NCBI RefSeq assembly: GCF_000571935.1
Contig: NZ_ATAX01000028.1
Location: forward strand, 476,824-540,823
Direction: 5' to 3'
Source: Ruminococcus flavefaciens 007c
Lineage (GTDB): Bacteria > Bacillota > Clostridia > Oscillospirales > Ruminococcaceae
DNA: 64,000 nt
Shown here: positions 21,673 through 31,600 of the stretch, piece by piece
Position numbering within the stretch: position 1 is the stretch's first letter
Layout of the letters: each line of letters opens with the position of its first letter
The notes under the pieces: generated by a model
The model's database searches: none
What the model saw: the letters and a program-made list of their open reading frames with translations, nothing else
Told to the model about the DNA's origin: nothing
Program-made: the position numbers and the translations under genes

Positions 21673-24600
21673 ATATTCTCCTGTTTATCTATTTTCTTCT
21701 TTATTATTTCCAAGCTTTTAAACCCATTATGCTCAGACGAAAAGCCAGATATTATTTTTTGCATTGTCTCTGAACTCCAATAAATTGTTAATTTTCTTTT
21801 AGTACGAGTTATTGCTGTATAAAAAACACCTTTGGTTATTTTTTCAGAATTAACACTCGGAATAACAACTTTTACAGAATCATATTCTAAGCCTTGTGCT
21901 TTATGTATTGAAACGGCATATGCCAACTGGAAAGGAATAATTGTTTTCTTTGCGTCTTCCTCGTTGTCAATTTCGTCTTCGTCGAAAGCATATACAACAA
22001 ATTTGATACGAGTCTTTTCACCTATGGTTTCAATATATTCGATTTGGTCTGATTTACATTGCTGTTCAGTGATTATTGTTTCAGCATCTATAGTAAATGC
22101 TATTTGATCATCTGTTTTTTCAATATCAACGATGATTCCTTTAAGATTATTATAAAGATATGTGAAACGAGAGTTATCATTAAAAAGGATTCTATCTCCC
22201 TTCTTAAATCTCCATTCTTTCCATGTTATAGCTTTACCGTTGGGATTTGCATTTTGAAAATAATTATTTATATTATTCAAACCAAATTTACCGTCATAAT
22301 TCAGGCACAAAACTACATCATCTGTTTCATCGGATTTAAAAATGTCTGCTCCTATTTCCTTTGAAAAAGGTCCATCAATGACAAGCTTTTCAGTGATTCT
22401 AACATCATTATTCCTAACTTCTTCCCATAAGCTTAGTAAATTTTCTTCTTTAGTTCGCCAAGTATCAAGTAATTCGACTTTAGCTCCTTGTGCGGTTATT
22501 ATGTCCTTAGCATAATAAAACCAGTTACCAAAATCTATTGACTCGATTTGATTTATATCCCCTGCTAATACAATTAAAGAATCTTCACTTATTTTATTTA
22601 CAAATTCTTGCATTTTAAGGTTGTCAATTATACTACACTCATCAACAAATATTATGTCATAATCCGGTAGCTCAACTTTTTTTGTAAAGCTGTCAAAACT
22701 TATAAAATCAGCGTTGCTTCCAGGATTTTCAATACGCCTTTTAAGGTGTTGGATTGCAGTATGTGTTTTTGAAAGGAAAAGCTTCTTAGACTTTGGTAAA
22801 AGATTTGAAATGTAGTTAATGAGAGTTGTTTTACCTGTTCCGGCAGTTCCATATATAAGAAGTATTTTGGAATTAACAAAAGCATATTTTATTGCGTTCT
22901 GCTTAGATATATCAACATTATCGAATATAGGTTTATTATCCTTAATGAATTTGGCATTTAACTCTTTTTGTCCTTTAATTCCACTTTTTGAAAGTTCTAA
23001 AAGTTTTTTCAGTATATGTAATGTTGTATTTTCATATGAAGCAATGGTTACATATTCGTTTTCGTGCAGTACATTAAAACCTTTACGAGTTTCCCAATCA
23101 TCCAAATATTCATTATAAGCTATTATCTCAGCATCAGATGCTATCTCACTTGCTTCAAAGTATATTTCACCAGTATTTTTAATTCTATTCTTTATGTTTA
23201 GATATGGTGATAGTGTTTTTAATTGTTCTGCTCCGGCCGCACTCAATATTTTGGTTAAGTTACCATCACTTGTTTTACTTCCAACATAATTTGCGAGAAA
23301 AGGATTTTTCTCAAAAGGAAAACATTTTTTGGCAATATAAAGTGTAGTTCTTGGCATCGGAGGATTAAATTGATTTGGTAGAACATCTGTTATACGATCT
23401 TCTCGCATATTAATCAATAGAAATCGTATGGTGTTTTTTCCAAATGTTTCACACTTGCAAGAGAAACACATCCTTAAATTTTCAATCACTGTTTTGAAAT
23501 AACATGTATTTGATTTTTCATAAATACTATTTACCACTTCATTAAAGTTTATTTCTTTTAAATCAATTAGGTCCAGTAATGTCATACCAGTATTTGTTAA
23601 AAAGTTCATTAGTTCAGAATATTCTCCATAGTTTTTATTAAGTTTTAAACCTATATTTAATATTCTTCCCAATTTATTCAAACAAGTAGGTGCAATGGAT
23701 ACTCGCCAGTTTGTGATGATTTTTATGTTTGAAGCAATTCCCCATAATTGTATTGGTGTATCAGTGTAGCCAATATTTATTGAATATCCTGTTGATATGT
23801 TTTGTTTTGAATATACTGTTATTCTGTTGAATTTTGAAGCATATTTATTTGCTAATTGTAAAGTGATTTCATAATAACGCTCTGCACCAATATAAAAAGG
23901 AGTTTTCTTTTGAACATAGAATCGTGTGTTTTCCATAGAATGGGGAGATAAATCTGTAGATTCAATAGCATCTGCAACTATCTTATAATACTCGTCATCA
24001 AGTTGATCGGTATTTAGAGGGAATTTTTCAAGGTTATTTAATATAGAAATTCTATTGTTTTCCCAAAAATATTTTCTTATCTGCCACATGAAGTTATAGT
24101 ATTTTAGCATCAATCGTTCAGATTGGCCTTCTTCTGGAATACGGTAATCAATATACTTTAAACATCTTAAGAAGTTAGCAAGATATTTAGTTCTCAAATC
24201 GAGTTGAGCTTGTTCATATGCCAATTGAAGATTTGGCTTTGTGCATCCAAGATTATAAGAGTTTTGTAACAATGCTGATTTGCATAGGTCATTTAATCTT
24301 GGTAGAATATCTTGAGATACTTCATCTCTGGTTACGCGAAATCTTTCTATTGTATCAATACTTCTAACGATAGACTTATCACAAGCCATTACTATTCTTT
24401 TGATATCTTCAAGATTAAGTTGAGTTGAGCTGAGCTTATTAACAAATGAATGATGTTCGATTATACGATCAAGGTTTTTACAAAACTCAATAATACTTTC
24501 ATCGGTGTTAAAGATTTCTTCTGTAGATTCAAAAACAACAGTCGTACTATCTTTGGAAAAATCAATAGAATTTATATAGTCTACGGACATATATTTCCAG

Positions 24601-24986
24601 AAAACACGCTCAGAGCCTCTTTCGTCAGGATCAAGTACAACAAATAGTATTCCGGGATCAAAGGTGACATCCATAGCCGTTGTTGCAGGAAAACCAAGAC
24701 TTTGTAGCTGATATTTGATTCTTCCATTATCCTCTTTGTATGAATGTGATCCTTTTATCTGTACAAAGAAATTTTGCTTTGGTCGTCTTGATACATCAGG
24801 ATCGACAACATATTCAAATGTCCCATCGGTATTAGGCCATTTATCACCAGAGGCGAACAATGTGTTAATACGCCCGTTTGAACGAAAGAAAAATTCTAAA
24901 GTGGAGACTGCTGCTACATCTTGTGCAGATCTTTCTGTATGGGTTTTTACATGCTTTTCAATAAGGGATTTAGATTGGTCTAACAT
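21669..24986 (-). CDS. DUF4365-like nuclease domain fused to SF1 helicase
   Basis: A protein of 1105 aa. Residues 1-110 resemble DUF4365: D54 and E58 in NTDGTFEY, then FFVQIKGS (Q76-x-K78), the core of PD-(D/E)xK nucleases. A long middle region (about 150-640) is unrecognised. Residues 650-1105 form a superfamily 1 helicase of RecD/UvrD type: Walker A GTAGTGKT (about 713-720), IIFVDECSII (Walker B), GDINQIES, LLDTWRT, and AYAVSIHKAQGLEYDSVKVVIP near the end. It probably binds, unwinds and cuts DNA. It shares a 4-base overlap with the Ntn-like gene and lies 77 bases after the SIR2 gene. A+T is high. Confidence 0.75.
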   Translation of the reverse strand: MLDQSKSLIEKHVKTHTERSAQDVAAVSTLEFFFRSNGRINTLFASGDKWPNTDGTFEYVVDPDVSRRPKQNFFVQIKGSHSYKEDNGRIKYQLQSLGFPATTAMDVTFDPGILFVVLDPDERGSERVFWKYMSVDYINSIDFSKDSTTVVFESTEEIFNTDESIIEFCKNLDRIIEHHSFVNKLSSTQLNLEDIKRIVMACDKSIVRSIDTIERFRVTRDEVSQDILPRLNDLCKSALLQNSYNLGCTKPNLQLAYEQAQLDLRTKYLANFLRCLKYIDYRIPEEGQSERLMLKYYNFMWQIRKYFWENNRISILNNLEKFPLNTDQLDDEYYKIVADAIESTDLSPHSMENTRFYVQKKTPFYIGAERYYEITLQLANKYASKFNRITVYSKQNISTGYSINIGYTDTPIQLWGIASNIKIITNWRVSIAPTCLNKLGRILNIGLKLNKNYGEYSELMNFLTNTGMTLLDLIDLKEINFNEVVNSIYEKSNTCYFKTVIENLRMCFSCKCETFGKNTIRFLLINMREDRITDVLPNQFNPPMPRTTLYIAKKCFPFEKNPFLANYVGSKTSDGNLTKILSAAGAEQLKTLSPYLNIKNRIKNTGEIYFEASEIASDAEIIAYNEYLDDWETRKGFNVLHENEYVTIASYENTTLHILKKLLELSKSGIKGQKELNAKFIKDNKPIFDNVDISKQNAIKYAFVNSKILLIYGTAGTGKTTLINYISNLLPKSKKLFLSKTHTAIQHLKRRIENPGSNADFISFDSFTKKVELPDYDIIFVDECSIIDNLKMQEFVNKISEDSLIVLAGDINQIESIDFGNWFYYAKDIITAQGAKVELLDTWRTKEENLLSLWEEVRNNDVRITEKLVIDGPFSKEIGADIFKSDETDDVVLCLNYDGKFGLNNINNYFQNANPNGKAITWKEWRFKKGDRILFNDNSRFTYLYNNLKGIIVDIEKTDDQIAFTIDAETIITEQQCKSDQIEYIETIGEKTRIKFVVYAFDEDEIDNEEDAKKTIIPFQLAYAVSIHKAQGLEYDSVKVVIPSVNSEKITKGVFYTAITRTKRKLTIYWSSETMQKIISGFSSEHNGFKSLEIIKKKIDKQENI

Positions 24987-25032
24987 TTTATTCTCCTTAA
25001 ACTGCTATTTATTCAATGGCAATATAGTATAA

Positions 25033-25068
25033 ATTGATATCTAAATTCAAATTCATTAAGATATCAAT
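25033..25068. repeat. 10-bp inverted repeat between SIR2 and helicase genes
   Basis: ATTGATATCT and AGATATCAAT are exact inverted repeats with a 16-base loop; the second arm includes the SIR2 stop codon. No T run follows on the minus strand, so it is not a clear terminator. Confidence 0.6.
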
Positions 25069-28000
25069 TGAATAAATATTTGTAAGCTATTTGGTTCTCA
25101 AAAGAACCACCAAAGCCTAACTCTATTCTTTTTTCGTCTTCTTTATTCCAAAACTCAGACTTGTGCTTTATTATTTTTTCTCTGTATTTATCGTTTGCTA
25201 TAAAATTACACCACATATAATCAGCAGTATTAATTTTACTATAATCAAACGATTCTGGGTTCAACAAAAAATCAAGATAAGCATTTTCTTTGCAATATTG
25301 ATTTAGATAACTCATATCATCTAAATCAGGTATAATTCCGAGTATATGAAGAATAACTATTGAATTAATAAGCTCTGATTTAATGTCAGGAAATGTTTTT
25401 ACGCCAGGAGCTTCTTTTATATTTTTAAGTTTTTCTTCAAAATACTTTGAAACAACTTCATCATAAGGAATAATCTTTTTTTCAAGATAATCAAATACTT
25501 CTTCTGTCCAATTATTCTCAAGATTGTCAATTATCCATTTAGTCCATTTGGTCGAATCATGTTTTAAAAGAATATCCTTAAAAACATACGGATAATATGC
25601 TTTTTTACGTTCTGAATCACAGTTGGCAATTATAGCACAACATTTATCATATATTTTTTTATCTGCTTTAGGCGAAACTGTGTGTATTAGATTGATGTAA
25701 TCATTTCTCATATTAAGAGGATCCGTTAACAAATACTCATTTATAAGTAGATCCAGCAATTGATGGTAAGAAGGATCGTCATCATCATAATGTTTGTCTA
25801 CAAAAAGCCATAATGCTTTAAGGCAAGTCCGAAGCATTACTATGCTTATTTTATCATCAGGCGTTACAAGTTTTAGGAATGCTAATAATATTTTATGCCT
25901 CTCATCTTTGCTAAACTCAATCATTGATAGCAACTTTCCAAACAAATTGATATGCTCCGCATATTCTGTAAGCCAATAGGATCTTATTGATATGCAGAAG
26001 TTTTCAAATATCTCGGTGATATCTAATCCATCAATTAATGATAAGCTAAATACTTTGTAATACGATATCCACGAAATAAAATCTTTGTACTTTACATGAC
26101 GTATTATCAGATTAATATCTGTTAGATTTAATGGATATGGTTTTACCTGTGTTCTTCCTAAAGCAGGATTTGAAAATTGATATTCATCCGGATAATATGT
26201 GCAAAGAATGGCCTTTATGTAAGGTTCACACATTTTTGAAACATTATTAAACCAATCAAGCATCAGATAGTTCTTCTTGTAGAAAAAATAATAATCATAT
26301 ACAATAGCCTGAAGTTTGAATAAATCTCCATAGATTGTTCCACCATATTTTGTCATTGTGGATTTACGCATATAGTATTCTTCATGTTTTAGAAGAAGGT
26401 TACTTAACTTGTTTATTTCTTCTCCATTATCGCCACAAATCTTTTTAATATAATCAAATGCAATGCTTTCTTTTGAAGCAATGTCAAGAAAACTTTTGAG
26501 TTTATTCCATTGTTCAGCTTTTAATTTGTTCAAATTATTATTATATTCATCTAAAAGTTTTGATTTGATTTTTTCTTCTTCTTTTTTTGTTATCTCAGAA
26601 TCATTAATCTTCTTTAGTTCTTTTTCAAGTTCTTTTAATATATGATATTCACGATAATTGTATTCATCCAAAGTACGTATTGCAATTTGATTAATTTTTA
26701 GTATCACTATTTCATACTTATCACTAAGCGTCAAGCATTTGAAATCCTTTTTGTTTATAATTGATTCGATATTTGATAATACTTCAAGGCATATATTGTC
26801 TTCTGTTTTATATATTAGGGAATTATAGTAAGCTTTTTCCAATTCATTATCAATGACAAACAATCGTTTATTAATCTCTGGATATGCCCATATCATTGAT
26901 AAGTTGAATAATTCATCGGTTATTTCTTTATCTGATGCAACCTGATAGAATAAATGACTTTTAAGGTCGCTTATATGATGAATTGAATATATGCCTGATT
27001 TAATAAAACAGTTTTTTATTTTTGCACTCTCTAAATCATTTTGCTCAAGAATGCTCAATAAGTTATTATATTCTGTTTTATCAATAATATTTAATGATCC
27101 ATTTTGCAATTCTACACCGTGTGAGAAAGCACATATTGATAATAGTGTAGTATAACTGATGCGGTTGAATGGCTCTACAGAATTAACGCTCTTCAATAGA
27201 GTGTATTTTAATTGTTCTTTTTTATCTTCATAAAACGGAAGATTATCATTTTTGATATAGGTAAGAAAAGAAAATAGCGGTTTACCATATATACTAAGCT
27301 CACATGGTGTCTTTCCCTTCATAAAGTTTGGTAGTGTAGATAAATCCACAACTTCAACATTTTTATTATTCCAATATTTATTATCACGTTCTTTATGGTC
27401 AATTTTATTTGTAATCAAATAATGTGGGCTACGATTCTTAATACCTTGACTCTTAGCATAATAATCTATATAGCTCATTATAAGTTTTAAGTTATTATCG
27501 CTTAGAGAATAGCCAACAAACATAAATGTCTTATCAAACAGAAGTGATTTAATATAAGATTCAATTATTTCATGTGTGTGTGAATACTTAAGATAATCAT
27601 CTTCTTTGAGAACTATATTATTAATTCTACACTTATCAAAATCGTCCTTATCTCCGTGCATTTTTATAATATAGTGCTTTCCAGGCTTAGTTAGCAATTC
27701 TTTATCACTTTTTATAATGGTATATTTTGAAACATTTATATTCTTAGTGTCTTCAAGTAAATGATCATAGTTCGTTGTTATAATGTGTTCAGGTTTAATT
27801 TCAAAAATTAAATCGTCGATTATATTTGGTGTATAGTTCCCTCCAAATTTTTCGTTTAATAGTTGGATATATTGTTCTTCGCCTTTCTCTTCATAAAAAT
27901 ATTGAGGTATTTTTAAAAACTCATCATTTGAAAAATTGAACTCGTATTGACATGAACGGTCATTAAACTTACAAGATATAGCGTTCTCATCACCTTCTGT

Positions 28001-28192
28001 ATATGTTAGGTGTTTAAGTTCGCATTTTTCACATATGTCTTTGTAGTTTGTTTCTATAGCTATTTTCTTTACTAACTCCCACCACGAACATACACCTGAA
28101 TTGCGTGACACACCTGCACCTACAAAAATGACAAGTTTATGTTGTTTATTGATTTCTCGTATTTTTTCGATCTGTTTCATAATCTTATCCAT
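25064..28192 (-). CDS. SIR2-domain defence-associated protein, 1042 aa
   Basis: Residues 1 to about 290 form a SIR2-like NAD-binding domain: FVGAGVS (23-29), TTNYD (139-143), IIKMHG with H179 as the candidate catalytic histidine, and FMFVGYSLSDNNLKL. A cysteine set, C54-x2-C57 with C74 and C81, inside the SIR2 domain could bind zinc. The remaining 750 residues are helical, of the repeat/scaffold type seen in DSR-class anti-phage sirtuins, which degrade NAD+ on phage infection. The gene starts 24 bases after the NUDIX gene behind AGAGG, so it is probably transcribed from upstream. Its A+T content is clearly higher than that of the NUDIX and PLD genes. Confidence 0.8.
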   Translation of the reverse strand: MDKIMKQIEKIREINKQHKLVIFVGAGVSRNSGVCSWWELVKKIAIETNYKDICEKCELKHLTYTEGDENAISCKFNDRSCQYEFNFSNDEFLKIPQYFYEEKGEEQYIQLLNEKFGGNYTPNIIDDLIFEIKPEHIITTNYDHLLEDTKNINVSKYTIIKSDKELLTKPGKHYIIKMHGDKDDFDKCRINNIVLKEDDYLKYSHTHEIIESYIKSLLFDKTFMFVGYSLSDNNLKLIMSYIDYYAKSQGIKNRSPHYLITNKIDHKERDNKYWNNKNVEVVDLSTLPNFMKGKTPCELSIYGKPLFSFLTYIKNDNLPFYEDKKEQLKYTLLKSVNSVEPFNRISYTTLLSICAFSHGVELQNGSLNIIDKTEYNNLLSILEQNDLESAKIKNCFIKSGIYSIHHISDLKSHLFYQVASDKEITDELFNLSMIWAYPEINKRLFVIDNELEKAYYNSLIYKTEDNICLEVLSNIESIINKKDFKCLTLSDKYEIVILKINQIAIRTLDEYNYREYHILKELEKELKKINDSEITKKEEEKIKSKLLDEYNNNLNKLKAEQWNKLKSFLDIASKESIAFDYIKKICGDNGEEINKLSNLLLKHEEYYMRKSTMTKYGGTIYGDLFKLQAIVYDYYFFYKKNYLMLDWFNNVSKMCEPYIKAILCTYYPDEYQFSNPALGRTQVKPYPLNLTDINLIIRHVKYKDFISWISYYKVFSLSLIDGLDITEIFENFCISIRSYWLTEYAEHINLFGKLLSMIEFSKDERHKILLAFLKLVTPDDKISIVMLRTCLKALWLFVDKHYDDDDPSYHQLLDLLINEYLLTDPLNMRNDYINLIHTVSPKADKKIYDKCCAIIANCDSERKKAYYPYVFKDILLKHDSTKWTKWIIDNLENNWTEEVFDYLEKKIIPYDEVVSKYFEEKLKNIKEAPGVKTFPDIKSELINSIVILHILGIIPDLDDMSYLNQYCKENAYLDFLLNPESFDYSKINTADYMWCNFIANDKYREKIIKHKSEFWNKEDEKRIELGFGGSFENQIAYKYLFN

Positions 28193-28216
28193 TGTATTTA
28201 CCTCTTTGTAATATGT

Positions 28217-28618
28217 TTATTTAAGTAGCCTACCTATCTTCTCCACCATTTCCAAATCCGCCGGCAGCCACTTCACACTATCAAGCTCATCTTTGGTAAG
28301 CCACCGTGCCTCCTGAGCTTCAAGCAGAACCAAGTCACCTTTTATGACCTCACACCAGAAGCAGTCCATGGATAGGTGAAACTCGGGATAATCATACTCG
28401 ATGGTCTCAATAAGATCTCCGACTCCGATTGTGGTATCGAGCTCCTCACGAATCTCCCTCACAAGCGCTTGCTGTGGAGTTTCGCCGGGTTCTATCTTTC
28501 CGCCAGGGAATTCCCACATACCTTTGAATTCGCCGTATCCTCTTGCGGTTGCGAATATGCGTGTCTTTGTTTGAAGTGAATCGCATATCACAGCCGCCAC
28601 AACTTTTATAGTCTTCAT
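28217..28618 (-). CDS. NUDIX hydrolase, MutT-like
   Basis: A protein of 133 aa. The Nudix box G-x5-E-x7-REUxEE-x-G-x-U is complete: GKIEPGETPQQALVREIREELDTTIGV (about 40-66). The ATARGYGEFKGMWEFPGGKIE start and VVAAVICDS front are typical of the (deoxy)nucleoside triphosphate pyrophosphohydrolase branch (MutT/8-oxo-dGTPase-like). It hydrolyses a nucleoside diphosphate-linked substrate; in this operon it may degrade a modified nucleotide. It begins one base after the PLD-helicase stop and ends 24 bases before the SIR2 gene. The pairing of a DUF3427 helicase with a NUDIX gene is a recurring arrangement in genomic islands. Confidence 0.88.
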   Translation of the reverse strand: MKTIKVVAAVICDSLQTKTRIFATARGYGEFKGMWEFPGGKIEPGETPQQALVREIREELDTTIGVGDLIETIEYDYPEFHLSMDCFWCEVIKGDLVLLEAQEARWLTKDELDSVKWLPADLEMVEKIGRLLK

Positions 28619-28619
28619 A

Positions 28620-31600
28620 TCATCCCACCGTCAGCTGATTAGTTTTCTTCAGATACTTCGCAGGAATAGGCTTCCTCAGCTTCCACACCACGTTCATAGG
28701 CTTCGAGCCTTCAGATTTCACATAGTCCGCCAGTCCGAGGAAGGTATACGGCGCAGCACCCAGCTTTGTACTCTTATACTCACGAACAAATATCATCACG
28801 CTTGTACCCATGTCACGATGATGTATGTAGCGCTGACCGGTCTTGCTTTCGGGAGTTGTAGTGCTCTGGCTCTGCCAGTGGAACAGCTCGCTGTTGATGG
28901 AATAATCATTGTACATGGTGGTGGGCGAATAGTCCTTGTCCGACTTGTTGAGTGTTACGAACAGCAAGTCGGTCTTTTTATTCTCCAGATACTTCACGCC
29001 CTCACGGACGGTATCAGGCTTCATGAAGTCAAGCACCACAAGTATCTGATCTCTCGTATAACTGCAATGCACGTCCAGCGGACAGTCATAGTCCACCTGC
29101 ACAGGCTCGTCAATAAAGTCTATCTTATCGTATTTGTAGTACATCAACTCAAGTATTTCACTGAGCATCACAGGCGAGTTTGCTATCTTGCGGAAGCCCT
29201 CAAGCAGGTCACTGAAACCGCAGTCCTCGTAGGACTTCTGCCATATTGTGAACTGCAGCATCTGCCACATTCTCTGCTGAACACCGTCAAAATCATTGAT
29301 GCTGTAATTGCCTATCTTCGGCAGATAATCTATCACAAGTTCAATAAGGCGATGAGAGTCGATGTATGAAAGTCGGGGCAGTGCCTTAGTGATAACTTCC
29401 TCAATATCTTCGGTGAAATTTGGCTTGACCTCAGCCTGCACACACAGCCTTGCAAAGCTGTTTTTCGTGCCGTAAATCGCGCTGATATCAAGATCGTAGT
29501 AGCCAAGGAAATTGACAAGAGTAAGAGCCTTTCCGCTGTCCTCTGTGAAGTTTGCAAGGCGCTTTACAATAGCGCTCTTGTTTCCCACAGCCTGTCTGAT
29601 ATTGTCGAGAATGTACTTCTGCGCCTGCTTTTCCAGCTTGATATAACAGCCCTTGGGCAGCAGGGGAAAGCCATTCTCTATCTCGTCCCTGACACTGCAC
29701 TGAGTGTTTCCGAGAAGAGCCGCAAACTTTGACTCGAAATTATACTTCATATGTGCTTGACCGATGAAATCCAGCACCGTCAGGCAGTCCTTGCCGTCGC
29801 TGAGACGCAGACCACGTCCAAGCTGTTGCAGGAACACCGTTAAACTCTCGGTAGGACGCAGGAACATCACAGTGTTGACCTCGGGGATATCCACACCCTC
29901 GTTGTAAAGGTCAACGGTGAAAATGAACTTTATCTCGCCATTCGCCAGCTTATGCTGTGCCGAATCACGTTCATCTTTCTTGCTGTCAGCGGTCAGGGCG
30001 ATGGACGGGATATTGTTCTGATTGAAACGCTGAGCCATATAATCTGCGTGCTCCTTCGACACACAGAAGCCCAGTCCCTTGACCTTATCCATGTCCGCAA
30101 CGTACTTGTTAAGCTCTTTCAGGATAAGCATGACACGTATATCGTTGCCAGTGTAGACATTGGAAAGCGCAGCCCTGTCATAACCTCCGCGAGACCATTT
30201 TATATCGTGAAGGTCAACCTCATCGGACACTCCGAAATAATGGAAAGGACACAGCAGCTTCCTGTCTATAGCTTCGGGCAGACGAATCTCCGCAGCGATA
30301 CGGTCATCAAAATAGGGCAATATGCTCTTGCCGTCCATACGCTCGGGAGTAGCCGTCAGACCGAGAAGTATCTTCGGTTTGTAGTATTCCAGCAGACGCT
30401 GATATGTAGGCGCAGCGGCGTGGTGGAACTCGTCCACGATGATGAAGTCGTAGTAGTCGGGGGAGGTTATCCTGTCAAGAGCCTGAGAGTTGAAAGACTC
30501 AATGGAGATAAACAGGTTTTCAAGACTTTCGGGCACGATTCCGCCAACGCAGAGGTCACCGAAATTCGCATCGTGGAGCACTCCGCGGAAGCATTTTATA
30601 CTCTGCCTGAGAATCTCTTTTCGGTGCGCCACAAAGAGAAGTCTTGCACGTCCGTTCTGCTGACGGAAACGCTTGTAGTCGAATGCGGAAATGACTGTTT
30701 TGCCCGTACCCGTTGCGGCAACAACAAGGTTCTTCCAGTGATGACGTATCTCACGCTCGGCAGTCAGCTTGTCCAGTATCTCCTGCTGATAGGAGAATGG
30801 GCGTATATCAAAGCTGTAATTATCATCAGTGGAATGATACTTCTCGGCTTTCAGCGCCTGCATCAGATGCATCCTGTCATCGGGAGAATACAACGAAAAA
30901 TCGGTGCTGTTCCAGTAATTTTCAAAGGTCGCATTTATCTTGCGGATAGTGTGAGGCTGGTCGTGAGCTGTTATTTTCAGATTCCATTCGAGACCGCTTG
31001 TCATGGCGGCATTGGACATATTCGAGGAGCCCACATAGGCAGTCGTGAAGCCAGTGTCACGGTAAAATACATATGACTTCGCATGAAGCCTTGTACGCTC
31101 GGTGTCGTAGGAGACCTTGATTTCTGTATGGGGCAGTTTGCTCAGCTCCTCCACCGCTTTCACATCGGTAGCGCCCATGTAGGAGGTCGTTATAACACGC
31201 AGCTGACCGCCCCGGGCAGTGAACTCCTGCAATTCGTCGATGATAAGCACCAGTCCGCTCCACTTGATGAATGACACAAGCATATCAATCTTGTCGGCGG
31301 AAACTATCTCCTTTTTCAGCTCGGTCATCATCTGAGGTTCGTGGCCTGCGCCTGTGAACAGGGAACTTGAAGCAAGAGATGTTTCGGGACGTGTCATAGT
31401 TATGCGGCGTTTCATAGCGTCAGCATTGTTCTGCATATTGGCAACAGCAAGAAGCTGTTCTGCACGCTCGTCAACGCTCATACCGTCGAACTCCTCATCG
31501 CCTGTAAGCTCGGTAACAGCCGAAACTATCCTGTTTGCAAGTCCAAGTTGTCCCTCAATATCATCGCTTGAAAGGCAGGAAAGCCCCTTTTCGATTATCT

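Noticed and set aside
29952..31076. A 374-codon open frame on the plus strand opposite the PLD-helicase gene
   Set aside because: It mirrors the codon bias of the minus-strand gene and has no ribosome site or recognisable domain.
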